The position numbers and the translations under genes were made by a program. The notes below the pieces were generated by a model. The model did not search any database and had not been told where the DNA came from. It saw only the letters and a list, made by a program, of their open reading frames with translations. A stretch of 9,799 bases of DNA from Actinomycetales bacterium (GTDB lineage Bacteria > Actinomycetota > Actinomycetes > Mycobacteriales > Mycobacteriaceae), in NCBI GenBank assembly GCA_012841845.1, contig DUTZ01000197.1, positions 1-9,799 of the forward strand, written 5' to 3'. Shown in pieces: positions 1 to 8,313 of this stretch (positions are counted from its first letter, which is position 1; every line of letters starts with the position of its first letter).

Positions 1-60
1 CCGGATCGGCGGCCCCTGTGGGGGTCGCGGACGCAGCGGCGGAGTCGCCGATTTCGGGGG
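1..60. other. Short non-coding stretch downstream of gyrB
   Basis: This is the sequence after the gyrB stop. In related actinobacteria gyrA follows gyrB closely, but the minus strand here contains no ATG, GTG or TTG, so a gyrA start must lie beyond the left edge. Two small GC-rich inverted repeats are visible (CCCC-TGT-GGGG near 14-24 and CGGCG-gagt-CGCCG near 38-51). Neither is followed by a T-run on the minus strand, so I do not call a terminator. Confidence 0.5.
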
Positions 61-2220
<2,160 letters not shown>

Positions 2221-2267
2221 CCTGCGGCGACGGCTCGGAGCGGCCTCCGCCTCGCGGTGGCGCCCGA

Positions 2268-2822
2268 TCAGCCGTAGGTGTCCCGCGGCCCGCGGCCGCG
2301 CACGTGGAGCGGCCCCTTGCGCCAGCTCGGCCCGGCCGGCCCCTCGATCCGCAGTCGACGCACACGGTTCGGCCCCATGGCGGCGGCGATCCGGCGGAGG
2401 ATGTCCGCCGACATGAGCCGCAGCTGGGTGGCCCACGCGGTGCTCGAGGCCCGGATGTGGAGCACGCCGTCCTCGAGCCGTTCCGGCGTGGCGTGCGCGG
2501 CCACGTCCTCGCCGACGATCGTGCCCCACTGCGCGAAGAGCCGGCCGGTCGTGACGTTGTCGTCCCAGCCCCGGCGCTTGGCGACCTGCCCCATGAGCCG
2601 CCCGAGCGGCTGCGGATCCCAGGGGTCGGCACCGGCCCCGGTCCAGCCCCGCTTGCGCAGCCGCCCGCCGGTGCCCACCGGCCGGGAGCGTCCCCGGCCC
2701 ACCTGCTTGCCCTCGGCGCGGGCGCGGGCGCGCGCCTCCTCGAGCGCCTGCCGCGCGATGTCATAACCGCGTTGCGGCTGGCCGGACGGTGTTACGGGCC
2801 CCTGTCCCGGCGTGTCTGTCAC
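2268..2822 (-). CDS. dciA: DciA-type DUF721 protein, replicative helicase loader/operator
   Basis: This 184-residue protein is the homologue of the DUF721 gene found between recF and gyrB in mycobacteria (Rv0004). DciA is the ancestral partner that helps load or operate DnaB helicase in bacteria lacking DnaC/DnaI. The N-terminal 70 residues are basic, low-complexity and probably disordered. The conserved domain spans about 72-162, with [12 protein letters not shown] (99-110), [19 protein letters not shown] (116-134) and VRRLRIEGP (154-162). The start is GTG at 2820-2822, overlapping the recF stop as GTGA. A strong GAGGAGGA site lies six bases upstream, inside the last recF codons, which implies translational coupling to recF. 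The family assignment is firm; the helicase role is taken from the family. Confidence 0.9.
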   Translation of the reverse strand: MTDTPGQGPVTPSGQPQRGYDIARQALEEARARARAEGKQVGRGRSRPVGTGGRLRKRGWTGAGADPWDPQPLGRLMGQVAKRRGWDDNVTTGRLFAQWGTIVGEDVAAHATPERLEDGVLHIRASSTAWATQLRLMSADILRRIAAAMGPNRVRRLRIEGPAGPSWRKGPLHVRGRGPRDTYG

Positions 2823-4063
2823 GGCTGTTCCTCCTCGGCGGCGCGGTCCGGGTCCGGCTCGGCCCGGCCGGTCGTGGCGGCGTCGTCACCGGCTCGTGAC
2901 GCCGTGATGCCCGACTGCCGATCGGCGCCCTCCCCCGTCATGACGACGTCGTGACGCACTCCCCGGAGCGCGTCGGGCACGTCCTCGCCGACGGCCGCGG
3001 TGACGAGCACCTGCTCCACGCCGGAGGCCACCTCGGCGAGCGCGGCGCGCCGGTGGCGGTCGAGTTCGGCGAACACGTCGTCCAGCAGGAGCACCGGTTC
3101 GAGGCCGTCGGCGCGGAACAGCTCGAGCGAGCCGAGGCGCAGCGCGAGCGCGAACGACCACGTCTCGCCGTGGCTCGCGAAACCCTTGGCGGGTTCGTCG
3201 CCGAGGGTCAGCGTGAGGTCGTCCCGGTGCGGCCCGACCAGGGAGAGGCCCCGGTCGATCTCGTCCTCCCGCCGGCGGGCGAGTTCCGCGAGCAGCAGGG
3301 CCTCGACCAGCCCGGGGTCGGCGAGTTCGGCCTCGGGCGGCGGGTCGGCGACGCGGAACACGTAGGCGAGGTCCGCGGGGCGGGACTCCGGCGCGAGGTG
3401 GTGGTAGGCCTCGACGACGAGGGGGCGCAGGTCCGACAGGAGTGCCACCCGCCCCGCGACGATCCGGGCCCCGTGCTGCGCGAGCCGGCCGTCCCACACG
3501 TCGAGCGTGTCCAGCGCGGCCCGCGCCTCCTCGCCCCGGCCGCGCCGCAGCGCGCCGGAGGCCGACTTGAGCAGCGCCGACCGCTGGCGCAGGACCGAGG
3601 TGTAGGCCGTGAGGTCCGCGCCGTGAGCGGGACGGCGCTGGATCTGCAGGTCGTCGAGCAGGCGTCGACGCTCGCCGGGTTCTCCGCGGACGAGCGCCAG
3701 GTCCTCGGGGGCGAAGAGCACCGACTGCACCACGCCGAGGATGTCGGACTGGCGGCGGCACGGAGAAGTGTTGAGCCGGGCCCGGTTGGCCTTGCCCGCG
3801 TTGAGCGCGAGTTCCACGGTGAGCTCGCGGCCGGCGTTGTGGGCCAGTGCGCCCACGAGCGCGGTCTCGGCCCCGGTGCGGATCATGGGCGCGTCCTGCG
3901 CGACCCGGTGCGAGCCGAGCGTCGCGAGCAGGCCGATCGCCTCGAGGACGTTGGTCTTTCCGTGTCCGTTGCGCCCCACGAGGGTGGTGACCCCGGGCGC
4001 GAGCTCCAGTTCCAGCAGGGGCCAGGACCGGAAATCGAGGAGCCGCAGGTGACGCAGGTGCAT
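2819..4063 (-). CDS. recF: DNA replication and repair protein RecF
   Basis: RecF is an SMC-like ATPase that binds gapped DNA and, with RecO and RecR, helps load RecA. The 414-residue protein has the Walker A motif GRNGHGKTN (30-38), the GPHRDDL motif (277-283), an ABC signature region [14 protein letters not shown] (297-310) and Walker [13 protein letters not shown] (324-335). The chosen start is ATG at 4061-4063. An upstream in-frame extension to 4342 lies inside dnaN and is low-complexity sequence unlike RecF, whereas [14 protein letters not shown] is a standard RecF N-terminus. No good ribosome site precedes it; the dnaN stop is only 10 bp away, so translation is probably coupled. The last 40 residues or so (after about 375) are a hydrophilic acidic tail that looks disordered and is not part of the RecF core. 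The final codons double as the dciA ribosome binding site. Confidence 0.97.
   Translation of the reverse strand: MHLRHLRLLDFRSWPLLELELAPGVTTLVGRNGHGKTNVLEAIGLLATLGSHRVAQDAPMIRTGAETALVGALAHNAGRELTVELALNAGKANRARLNTSPCRRQSDILGVVQSVLFAPEDLALVRGEPGERRRLLDDLQIQRRPAHGADLTAYTSVLRQRSALLKSASGALRRGRGEEARAALDTLDVWDGRLAQHGARIVAGRVALLSDLRPLVVEAYHHLAPESRPADLAYVFRVADPPPEAELADPGLVEALLLAELARRREDEIDRGLSLVGPHRDDLTLTLGDEPAKGFASHGETWSFALALRLGSLELFRADGLEPVLLLDDVFAELDRHRRAALAEVASGVEQVLVTAAVGEDVPDALRGVRHDVVMTGEGADRQSGITASRAGDDAATTGRAEPDPDRAAEEEQP
2829..2836 (-). promoter_or_regulatory. dciA ribosome binding site inside recF
   Basis: GAGGAGGA on the minus strand, six bases before the dciA GTG. It is encoded within the acidic last codons of recF (EEEQP-stop), so recF translation passes directly over it. 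It supports the GTGA overlap start. Confidence 0.75.
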
Positions 4064-4073
4064 TCGTGCCGGA

Positions 4074-5249
4074 TCAGCCCGGCAGGCGCACGGGCATGAG
4101 CAGATAGGTGTGATCGGACTCCACCGGCGCCAGGGTCCCGTCCTCGGCCGGCGTGGGCAGGGCCTCCGGCGCGGGCCGGAGCACGGCGGGGCGGCTGGGC
4201 TGGGTGAACCCGAACGCCACGCGCGGGGAGTGGATGCTCGACAGGCCGTCGAGCAGGTAACCGGGGTTGAAGGCGATCGTGAGGTCCTCGCCCACGAACT
4301 CCACGGGGAGGGTCTCGTTGGCCTGGGCCGCGTCGTCCCCACCGGCCGAGAGCGCGAGCTCGCCGTCGGAGAACGCGAGGCGCACCTGGACGCCGCGGTC
4401 CGCGACCAGCGCGACGCGCTTGATGGCCTGGACCAGCGAGTCGACCTCGACCACGGCCATCGACGTGTGCTGCGGCGGCAGGAGCTGGCGGACCTTGGGG
4501 AACTCCGCGTCGAGCAGCCGCGTGGTGGTGCGCTGCCCGGACACGAGCACGCCGAGGATGCCCTCGGCCCCGACCTCCGAGCCGGCGCCGAGGCTGAGAT
4601 CGACGCGGCCGCCGTGGCCGGAGGAGCGGCTCACCTCGGAGAGCGCCTTGGCCGGGACCAGCACCTCGACGGCGACGTCCTCGCGCGCAGGCTCCCAGTC
4701 GAACTCGCGGATGGCCAGGCGGAAGCGGTCGGTGGCGATGAGCGTGACCCGCGGGCCCTCGATCTCCATGCGGATGCCGGTGAGCATCGGCAGCGTGTCG
4801 TCCTTGCCGGCGGCCACGGCGACCTGCGCCACGGCCTCGGAGAACGCGTCGACCGCGGCGGTGCCGGTGGTCCCGGGCATGGTCGGAAGCTGCGGGTAGT
4901 CCTCGACCGGCATGGTCGGCAGGGTGAACTTGGCCGAGCCGCACGTGATGTGCATCTTCTGCGCGGTGACGCTCACCTCGACGGGCCGGTCCGGCAGCGC
5001 GCGGGCGATGTCGGCGAGCAGCCGGCCGGAGACCAGGGTCGTGCCCGGCTCGGACACCTCGGCGGGGACGGAGACCTGGGCCGAGGTCTCGTAGTCGAAT
5101 CCCGAGATCGTCAGGCCGGAGTCGGCCTCGAGCAGGACGCCGCCGAGGATCGGCACCGACGGCCGCGAGGGCAGCGTGCGGGCCACCCAGGCCACGGAGT
5201 CGGCGAAGTCCTCGCGGGTGACGCGGAACGTCGGATCCGTGATCTCCAT
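4074..5249 (-). CDS. dnaN: DNA polymerase III beta subunit (sliding clamp)
   Basis: DnaN forms the homodimeric ring that tethers the replicative polymerase to DNA and serves as docking site for many replication and repair proteins. The 391-residue length fits the three clamp domains, roughly 1-122, 130-255 and 258-391. Recognisable segments are [12 protein letters not shown] (31-42), ATDRFRLA (172-179), [10 protein letters not shown] (327-336) and the C-terminus [10 protein letters not shown] (382-391), which lines the peptide-binding pocket. The start is ATG at 5247-5249, preceded by an AGAGGT site at 5255-5260. It is the first gene left of the origin and heads dnaN-recF-dciA, with recF 10 bp downstream. 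A short inverted repeat lies in its leader. A lone TTGACC (5405-5410) and TACTCT (5358-5363) in the upstream DNA are not correctly spaced as one promoter, so its promoter is not resolved. Confidence 0.98.
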   Translation of the reverse strand: MEITDPTFRVTREDFADSVAWVARTLPSRPSVPILGGVLLEADSGLTISGFDYETSAQVSVPAEVSEPGTTLVSGRLLADIARALPDRPVEVSVTAQKMHITCGSAKFTLPTMPVEDYPQLPTMPGTTGTAAVDAFSEAVAQVAVAAGKDDTLPMLTGIRMEIEGPRVTLIATDRFRLAIREFDWEPAREDVAVEVLVPAKALSEVSRSSGHGGRVDLSLGAGSEVGAEGILGVLVSGQRTTTRLLDAEFPKVRQLLPPQHTSMAVVEVDSLVQAIKRVALVADRGVQVRLAFSDGELALSAGGDDAAQANETLPVEFVGEDLTIAFNPGYLLDGLSSIHSPRVAFGFTQPSRPAVLRPAPEALPTPAEDGTLAPVESDHTYLLMPVRLPG

Positions 5250-5272
5250 CGGTGACCTCTTTCAGGCGGGCG

Positions 5273-5290
5273 GGTACCGGGCTCGGTACC
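5273..5290. repeat. Inverted repeat in dnaN leader
   Basis: GGTACCG (5273-5279) and CGGTACC (5284-5290) form a perfect 7-bp inverted repeat around GGCT. It lies 24-41 bases before the dnaN start. It could be an RNA hairpin in the dnaN leader or an operator; the sequence does not decide. Confidence 0.5.
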
Positions 5291-5420
5291 TGGACGGGTG
5301 GTCTGATGACGGCTGTCGTGTCAGGACGCGCGCCGGCGTGCGGCGGGTGTCCTCACGAGAGTAACGGTTCGGTCGGACTCCCGGGACACGGACTCCGGTA
5401 ACCCGGTCAAGCGGACTCGC

Positions 5421-5490
5421 CGCTCCACATCCCTACTTCTTACAAGAACTCTCAAGAGAGAAAAGAAGTAGTAGTAGGTCCTGTGAAATT
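5421..5490. repeat. AT-rich unwinding island with mirror-image DnaA-trio-like repeats
   Basis: The right half, on the plus strand, has AAG AAG TAG TAG TAG (5463-5477), which read 3' to 5' is GAT GAT GAT GAA GAA, the DnaA-trio pattern. The left half carries the same signal on the other strand: CTACTTCTT (5433-5441) is a perfect inverted copy of AAGAAGTAG (5463-5471), with 21 bp between. Each half is flanked outward by a box-like core at a 3-4 bp distance: TCCACA (5424-5429) on the left, and TTCACA read on the minus strand (5482-5487) on the right. The intervening DNA includes a smaller inverted repeat, CTCTC-AA-GAGAG (5449-5460). Trios are known to guide DnaA onto single strands next to boxes; the duplicated mirror arrangement is my observation. 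Confidence 0.65.
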
Positions 5491-5533
5491 GTGAGCCGAC
5501 GCCTGTCGGTGCTGGTCCGCGCTCATTTCCTGA

Positions 5534-5542
5534 TGTGGACGC
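5534..5542 (-). promoter_or_regulatory. DnaA box, reverse orientation
   Basis: TGTGGACGC on the plus strand is the complement of GCGTCCACA, a 7 of 9 match to TTGTCCACA with the TCCACA core intact. It lies between the AT-rich island and the main box array. Confidence 0.5.
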
Positions 5543-5593
5543 CGCTGAGGGATCCTGTGGGCCGCGGGTGGGGACCGGGGGAATGACACAACC

Positions 5594-5646
5594 GTGTCCA
5601 CCGTCGGTCCACCGTTCGTCCACAGGATTCCACAGAGTTGTCCACA
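5594..5646 (+). promoter_or_regulatory. Phased DnaA-box array in oriC
   Basis: Five TCCAC cores start at 5597, 5608, 5619, 5629 and 5641, that is at 11, 11, 10 and 12 bp intervals. The nine-base sites are GTGTCCACC (5594), CGGTCCACC (5605), TCGTCCACA (5616, 8 of 9), GATTCCACA (5626) and TTGTCCACA (5638, perfect). All face the same way and lie on one face of the helix, as expected for cooperative DnaA binding. The outer two weak sites would not be called alone; the spacing supports them. Confidence 0.8.
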
Positions 5647-5704
5647 CCTGTGAAGGGTGTGACGAACGGTGTGAACGGGATCACAGTTGCGTTGCGGTCG
5701 GGTC

Positions 5705-5739
5705 GCAAAAGAAAGACGGCCCGCGCGTGCGCGGGCCGT
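5705..5739 (-). terminator. Intrinsic terminator of dnaA
   Basis: An 11-bp perfect GC-rich stem with a two-base centre spans 5716-5739. On the minus strand it is followed by the tract CTTTCTTTTGC (5705-5715), the T-rich tail of a rho-independent terminator. The stem begins 9 bases after the dnaA stop. On the plus strand the following bases are G-rich, so it acts only for leftward transcription. Confidence 0.88.
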
Positions 5740-5748
5740 GGGGTGGGG

Positions 5749-7266
5749 TCACAGGGACCGCGAGCGTTCCTTGATCCGGGCGGTGAGCTCCTGGATCTGG
5801 TCGTACGTCCGGCGGTCGTCCTTGATCTCCTTGAGGATCTTCTTCTGGGCGTACATGACCGTGGTGTGGTCCTTGCCGCCGAAGGTGACGCCGATCTTGG
5901 GCAGGGAGAGGTCCGTGAGCTCGCGACAGAGGTACATCGCGATCTGGCGGGCGCGGGAGAGCGACCGGGTCTTGGACGTCCCGCACAGCTCGTCGATGCT
6001 CGTGGCGAAGAACTCGGCCGTGACCGCCATGATCGTGGCGGCGGAGATCTGCAGCGAGTCGTCGTCGGAGACCACGTCCCGCAGTACCACCTCGGCGAGC
6101 GGGACGTCGATCTCGTGCCCGTTGAGCGAGGCGAACGCCACCACGCGGATGAGCGCGCCCTCGAGCTCGCGGATGTTGCGCTGCACGCGCGTCGCGATGA
6201 GCTCGAGCACCTCGCGGGGCACCACGTAGCCCTCGGACTTGGCCTTCTTGTCGAGGATCGCGATGCGCGTCTCGAGCTCCGGCGGCTGGATGTCCGTGAT
6301 CAGTCCCCACTCGAACCGCGTGCGCAGGCGCTCCTCGAGGGGCTGCAGCTGCTTGGGCGGCCGGTCGGAGGAGATGACGATCTGCTTCTGCGCGTTGTGG
6401 ATCGTGTTGAAGGTGTGGAAGAACTCCTCCTGCACCTGCTCCTTGCCGATGAGGAACTGGATGTCGTCCACCAGCAGGATGTCCGCCTCGCGGTACCGCT
6501 TCTTGAACAGGTTCTGGCGGCCGTCGCGGACGGAGTTGATGAAGTCGTTGGTGAACTCCTCGGTGGAGACGTACTTGACCTTCTGGTCCGCGTACATCCG
6601 GAGCGAGTAGTGCCCGATCGCGTGGAGCAGGTGGGTCTTGCCGAGCCCGGATTCGCCCCAGATGAACAGTGGGTTGTAGGCGCGGGCCGGCGCCTCGGCC
6701 ACCGCGAGCGCGGCGGCGCGGGCGAAGCGGTTGGAGTTGCCCTGGACGAACCCGCTGAACGTGTAGCGCTCGTTGAGCCCGGGGGCCGTGGCCGCGGAGA
6801 GCGCCTCGTCGCGGTCGGTTCCGCGCAGCAGCCGCTCGGCGGCGAGCTGCTCCTCGGTCATCCGCGGGGGACGCGGCGTGGCGGGCTCGGCGTCCTGATC
6901 CGGATCGGGCCGGTGGATCTGCGCACCGTCCACGCGGGGGTGCTCCTCGCCGTCGACCCGGTCGGTGTCGTCCGACGGCCCGCCGGCGAGCGAGGTGTCG
7001 ACCTTGACCGCGAGGTCCACGGGCTCGCCGAGCTGGGAGCTCAGCGCACGCGTGATGGGTCCGCGCAGGACGGACTCGATGTTGTCGCGGGCGAACGCCG
7101 ACGGCGCCGCGAGCATCGCGAACCCGTTGACCACGGCGATGGGCTGGACCAGCCGCAACCAGGCCTGCTGCTGCCGGGTGAGGACGGGATTGTCGTCGTC
7201 CGCCCGGGAGGGGTCGGTGAGCGAGTCGAGGACGGAACCCCACACGTGTTCGAGGTCGGGAGACAC
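5749..7266 (-). CDS. dnaA: Chromosomal replication initiator protein DnaA
   Basis: DnaA binds DnaA boxes at oriC, assembles as an ATP-bound filament and melts the origin, then helps recruit the helicase. The 505-residue protein has domain I (about 1-90), an acidic linker domain II (about 91-163), AAA+ domain III with Walker [10 protein letters not shown] (204-212), Walker [11 protein letters not shown] (263-272), an arginine finger near Arg317 in [10 protein letters not shown] and NIRELEGAL with the sensor 2 arginine (364-372), and DNA-binding domain IV (about 400-505) containing [20 protein letters not shown] (435-454) and [11 protein letters not shown] (463-473). The start is GTG at 7264-7266 with AGAGGAG at 7277-7283, ten bases upstream. 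Transcription runs toward oriC and ends at a strong terminator, so dnaA appears not to be co-transcribed with dnaN. DnaA boxes in its leader suggest autoregulation. Confidence 0.98.
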   Translation of the reverse strand: MSPDLEHVWGSVLDSLTDPSRADDDNPVLTRQQQAWLRLVQPIAVVNGFAMLAAPSAFARDNIESVLRGPITRALSSQLGEPVDLAVKVDTSLAGGPSDDTDRVDGEEHPRVDGAQIHRPDPDQDAEPATPRPPRMTEEQLAAERLLRGTDRDEALSAATAPGLNERYTFSGFVQGNSNRFARAAALAVAEAPARAYNPLFIWGESGLGKTHLLHAIGHYSLRMYADQKVKYVSTEEFTNDFINSVRDGRQNLFKKRYREADILLVDDIQFLIGKEQVQEEFFHTFNTIHNAQKQIVISSDRPPKQLQPLEERLRTRFEWGLITDIQPPELETRIAILDKKAKSEGYVVPREVLELIATRVQRNIRELEGALIRVVAFASLNGHEIDVPLAEVVLRDVVSDDDSLQISAATIMAVTAEFFATSIDELCGTSKTRSLSRARQIAMYLCRELTDLSLPKIGVTFGGKDHTTVMYAQKKILKEIKDDRRTYDQIQELTARIKERSRSL

Positions 7267-7340
7267 GGCGGGGGGTCTCCTCTCGTCGGACGATCACGCG
7301 GCACGGGCGCCGCGGTGCCCGGTGGGGCGGGCACCACACT

Positions 7341-7404
7341 CTATCCACAGGCTCGTCACCCGGTCCACCACGGTATCCACACACTTGTCCACAGGTGTGG
7401 ATGC
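7341..7404. promoter_or_regulatory. DnaA-box cluster in the dnaA leader
   Basis: Forward boxes are CTATCCACA (7341, 8 of 9 to TTATCCACA), CGGTCCACC (7361, weak), GTATCCACA (7373, 8 of 9) and TTGTCCACA (7385, perfect). A reverse site, TGTGGATGC (7396, complement GCATCCACA, 7 of 9), faces the last one. TCCAC cores start at 7344, 7364, 7376 and 7388, again near multiples of a helical turn. The cluster is 75 to 138 bp upstream of the dnaA start. It may serve dnaA autoregulation, a second part of the origin, or both. Confidence 0.8.
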
Positions 7405-7411
7405 GTGACCC

Positions 7412-7429
7412 CCACCCGGGTCCGGGTGG
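7412..7429. repeat. Inverted repeat beside the dnaA-leader boxes
   Basis: CCACCCGG (7412-7419) and CCGGGTGG (7422-7429) are perfect inverted copies separated by GT. The element lies 8 bp from the DnaA-box cluster. As RNA it would form a tight hairpin in either direction, but no T-run follows, so it is not called a terminator. It could be an operator. Confidence 0.45.
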
Positions 7430-7498
7430 TGGTGCGAGCTGTGTAGTCCTCGGTAGACGGGCACGTGCGACGGCCCGGTCACGAGCCGATGATGGAAG

Positions 7499-7528
7499 AC
7501 GGTAACAACAGCGTGAACGCACGGGCAA
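7499..7528 (-). promoter_or_regulatory. Candidate dnaA promoter
   Basis: On the minus strand TTGCCC (7523-7528) and TACCGT (7499-7504) are separated by 18 bp, a reasonable SigA-type pair (-35 four of six, -10 fitting TAnnnT). It would give a leader of about 225 nt that contains the DnaA-box cluster. A perfect TTGACA further upstream (7554-7559, minus) has no partner -10 at 16-18 bp. The assignment is tentative. Confidence 0.35.
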
Positions 7529-7629
7529 CCCTCAAGATCAACTGGAGGGCGGTTGTCAAGGATCCGCGCCGGGCGCGTGTCGCGGTGGCCTGCGAACTGG
7601 TGCCGTTGTGACCGGTGAGACGGCACGGT

Positions 7630-7659
7630 TTGGTCGAGAGCAGCGGGTACGCGTAATCT
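7630..7659 (+). promoter_or_regulatory. Candidate rpmH promoter
   Basis: TAATCT (7654-7659) is a good -10 hexamer. TTGGTC (7630-7635) lies 18 bp upstream as a weak -35. Transcription from here would start near 7666 and leave a leader of about 120 nt before rpmH. It probably drives rpmH-rnpA-yidD-yidC. The remaining DNA between this site and the dnaA promoter candidate (7560-7629) shows nothing else that I can name. Confidence 0.45.
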
Positions 7660-7709
7660 TGAACAGTCTGTCGTGCGCCCGTGAGGCGTGCGGCGCGTCG
7701 TGGTGCCGC

Positions 7710-7726
7710 CCGGGTGCGGAACCCGG
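7710..7726 (+). repeat. Hairpin in the rpmH leader
   Basis: CCGGGT (7710-7715) and ACCCGG (7721-7726) can pair around a five-base loop GCGGA. It lies 59 bases before the rpmH start, inside the predicted leader. A role in regulation is possible but unproven. Confidence 0.35.
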
Positions 7727-7785
7727 CGACGTCGGAACTCGAACGGGCGCCCCGCCGGCGCCGACATCACGTAGAGGAGCCAGCC

Positions 7786-7929
7786 ATGGCCAAGGGTAAG
7801 CGGACCTACCAGCCCAACAACCGTCGTCGTGCCAAGGTGCACGGCTTCCGCCTGCGCATGCGGACCCGCGCCGGCCGCGGCATCGTCGCCGCGCGTCGCC
7901 GTAAGGGCCGCTCCTCGCTGACGGCCTGA
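7786..7929 (+). CDS. rpmH: 50S ribosomal protein L34
   Basis: L34 is a small, very basic protein of the large ribosomal subunit. The 47-residue product starts [20 protein letters not shown] and continues with the family core [23 protein letters not shown], ending SSLTA. The frame is open further upstream, but ATG at 7786-7788 is the right start: it has GAGGAG at 7774-7779, six bases away, and the family length is matched exactly. It lies divergently from dnaA and 18 bp before rnpA, the usual rpmH-rnpA pair. It is the first gene of the rightward operon. Confidence 0.97.
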   Translation: MAKGKRTYQPNNRRRAKVHGFRLRMRTRAGRGIVAARRRKGRSSLTA

Positions 7930-7947
7930 TCCGGGCCGGGGTGGCGG

Positions 7948-8313
7948 GTGCTTCCCGGTTCGCACCGGCTCCACCGCTCCGCTGACTTCGCGGCGGTGGT
8001 GCGCCGGGGTGCCAGGAAGGGCCGCCGCACCATGGTCGTACACGCCCACGTGGACTCCTCGGACGTCCGCGTGGGCGGTCCGCGTTTCGGGCTGGTCGTG
8101 AGCAAGGCCGTGGGGGACTCCGTCACCCGGCACCGCGTCAGCCGCCGGCTCCGCCACGTGGCCGCCGGGCTCCTCGACCAGGTGGAACCGGATCTCATGG
8201 TGGTCATCCGCGCCACCCCCGCGGCCGTCTCGGCCTCGCGCGGGGAACTGGAGCGGGATCTGCGTTCGGGGCTGGCCGCGGTCCGGTCCCGGCTGCGGGA
8301 GGAGGCGTCGTGA
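7948..8313 (+). CDS. rnpA: Ribonuclease P protein component
   Basis: RnpA is the protein cofactor of RNase P; it binds the catalytic RNA and the 5' leader of precursor tRNAs. The 121-residue length is typical. The N-terminus MLPGSHRLHRSADFAAVVRR is the family's substrate-cleft region. The conserved basic helix is KAVGDSVTRHRVSRRLRHV (53-71), where the RNR motif of many bacteria is RHR, as I recall for mycobacteria. The start is GTG at 7948-7950, preceded only by a G-rich stretch, so coupling to rpmH 18 bp upstream is likely. The stop overlaps the yidD start as GTGA. Confidence 0.95.
   Translation: MLPGSHRLHRSADFAAVVRRGARKGRRTMVVHAHVDSSDVRVGGPRFGLVVSKAVGDSVTRHRVSRRLRHVAAGLLDQVEPDLMVVIRATPAAVSASRGELERDLRSGLAAVRSRLREEAS
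8298..8305 (+). promoter_or_regulatory. yidD ribosome binding site inside rnpA
   Basis: GGAGGAGG lies four bases before the yidD GTG and is encoded in the last rnpA codons (REEAS-stop). It supports the overlapping start and translational coupling. Confidence 0.7.

Larger units (their letters stand above)
5250..5748. other. Chromosomal replication origin oriC (dnaA-dnaN intergenic region)
   Basis: These 499 bp lie between dnaA and dnaN, the position of oriC in mycobacteria and Streptomyces. The region contains three parts in order: a dnaN leader (5250-5420); an AT-rich island of about 40% GC at 5431-5495, in surroundings near 70%, carrying inverted DnaA-trio-like triplets; and a DnaA-box field from about 5534 to 5690 with one perfect TTGTCCACA. 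It closes with the dnaA terminator. No protein-coding gene is credible here. The placement is secure by synteny and motif content; which parts are essential is inference. Confidence 0.92.

Noticed and set aside
1..60. Terminator between gyrB and gyrA
   Set aside because: Small GC hairpins are present but no T-rich tail follows on the minus strand, and gyrB and gyrA are normally co-transcribed.
4064..4342. Upstream extension of recF into dnaN
   Set aside because: The added residues are a frameshifted Pro/Arg/Ser reading of dnaN; the standard RecF N-terminus begins at 4063.
5358..5410. dnaN promoter built from TTGACC (5405-5410) and TACTCT (5358-5363)
   Set aside because: The spacer would be 41 bp, far too long; neither hexamer has a partner at 16-19 bp.
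5321..5708. Small minus-strand open frames inside oriC
   Set aside because: They overlay the AT-rich island and the DnaA boxes, lack good ribosome sites and resemble no family.
5638..7446. 602-codon plus-strand frame antisense to dnaA
   Set aside because: Shadow of dnaA; it also runs through the terminator and both DnaA-box regions.
7608..7799. 63-codon frame upstream of and overlapping rpmH
   Set aside because: It begins before the predicted rpmH promoter, has no clear ribosome site and an unconvincing composition; a small leader peptide cannot be shown.
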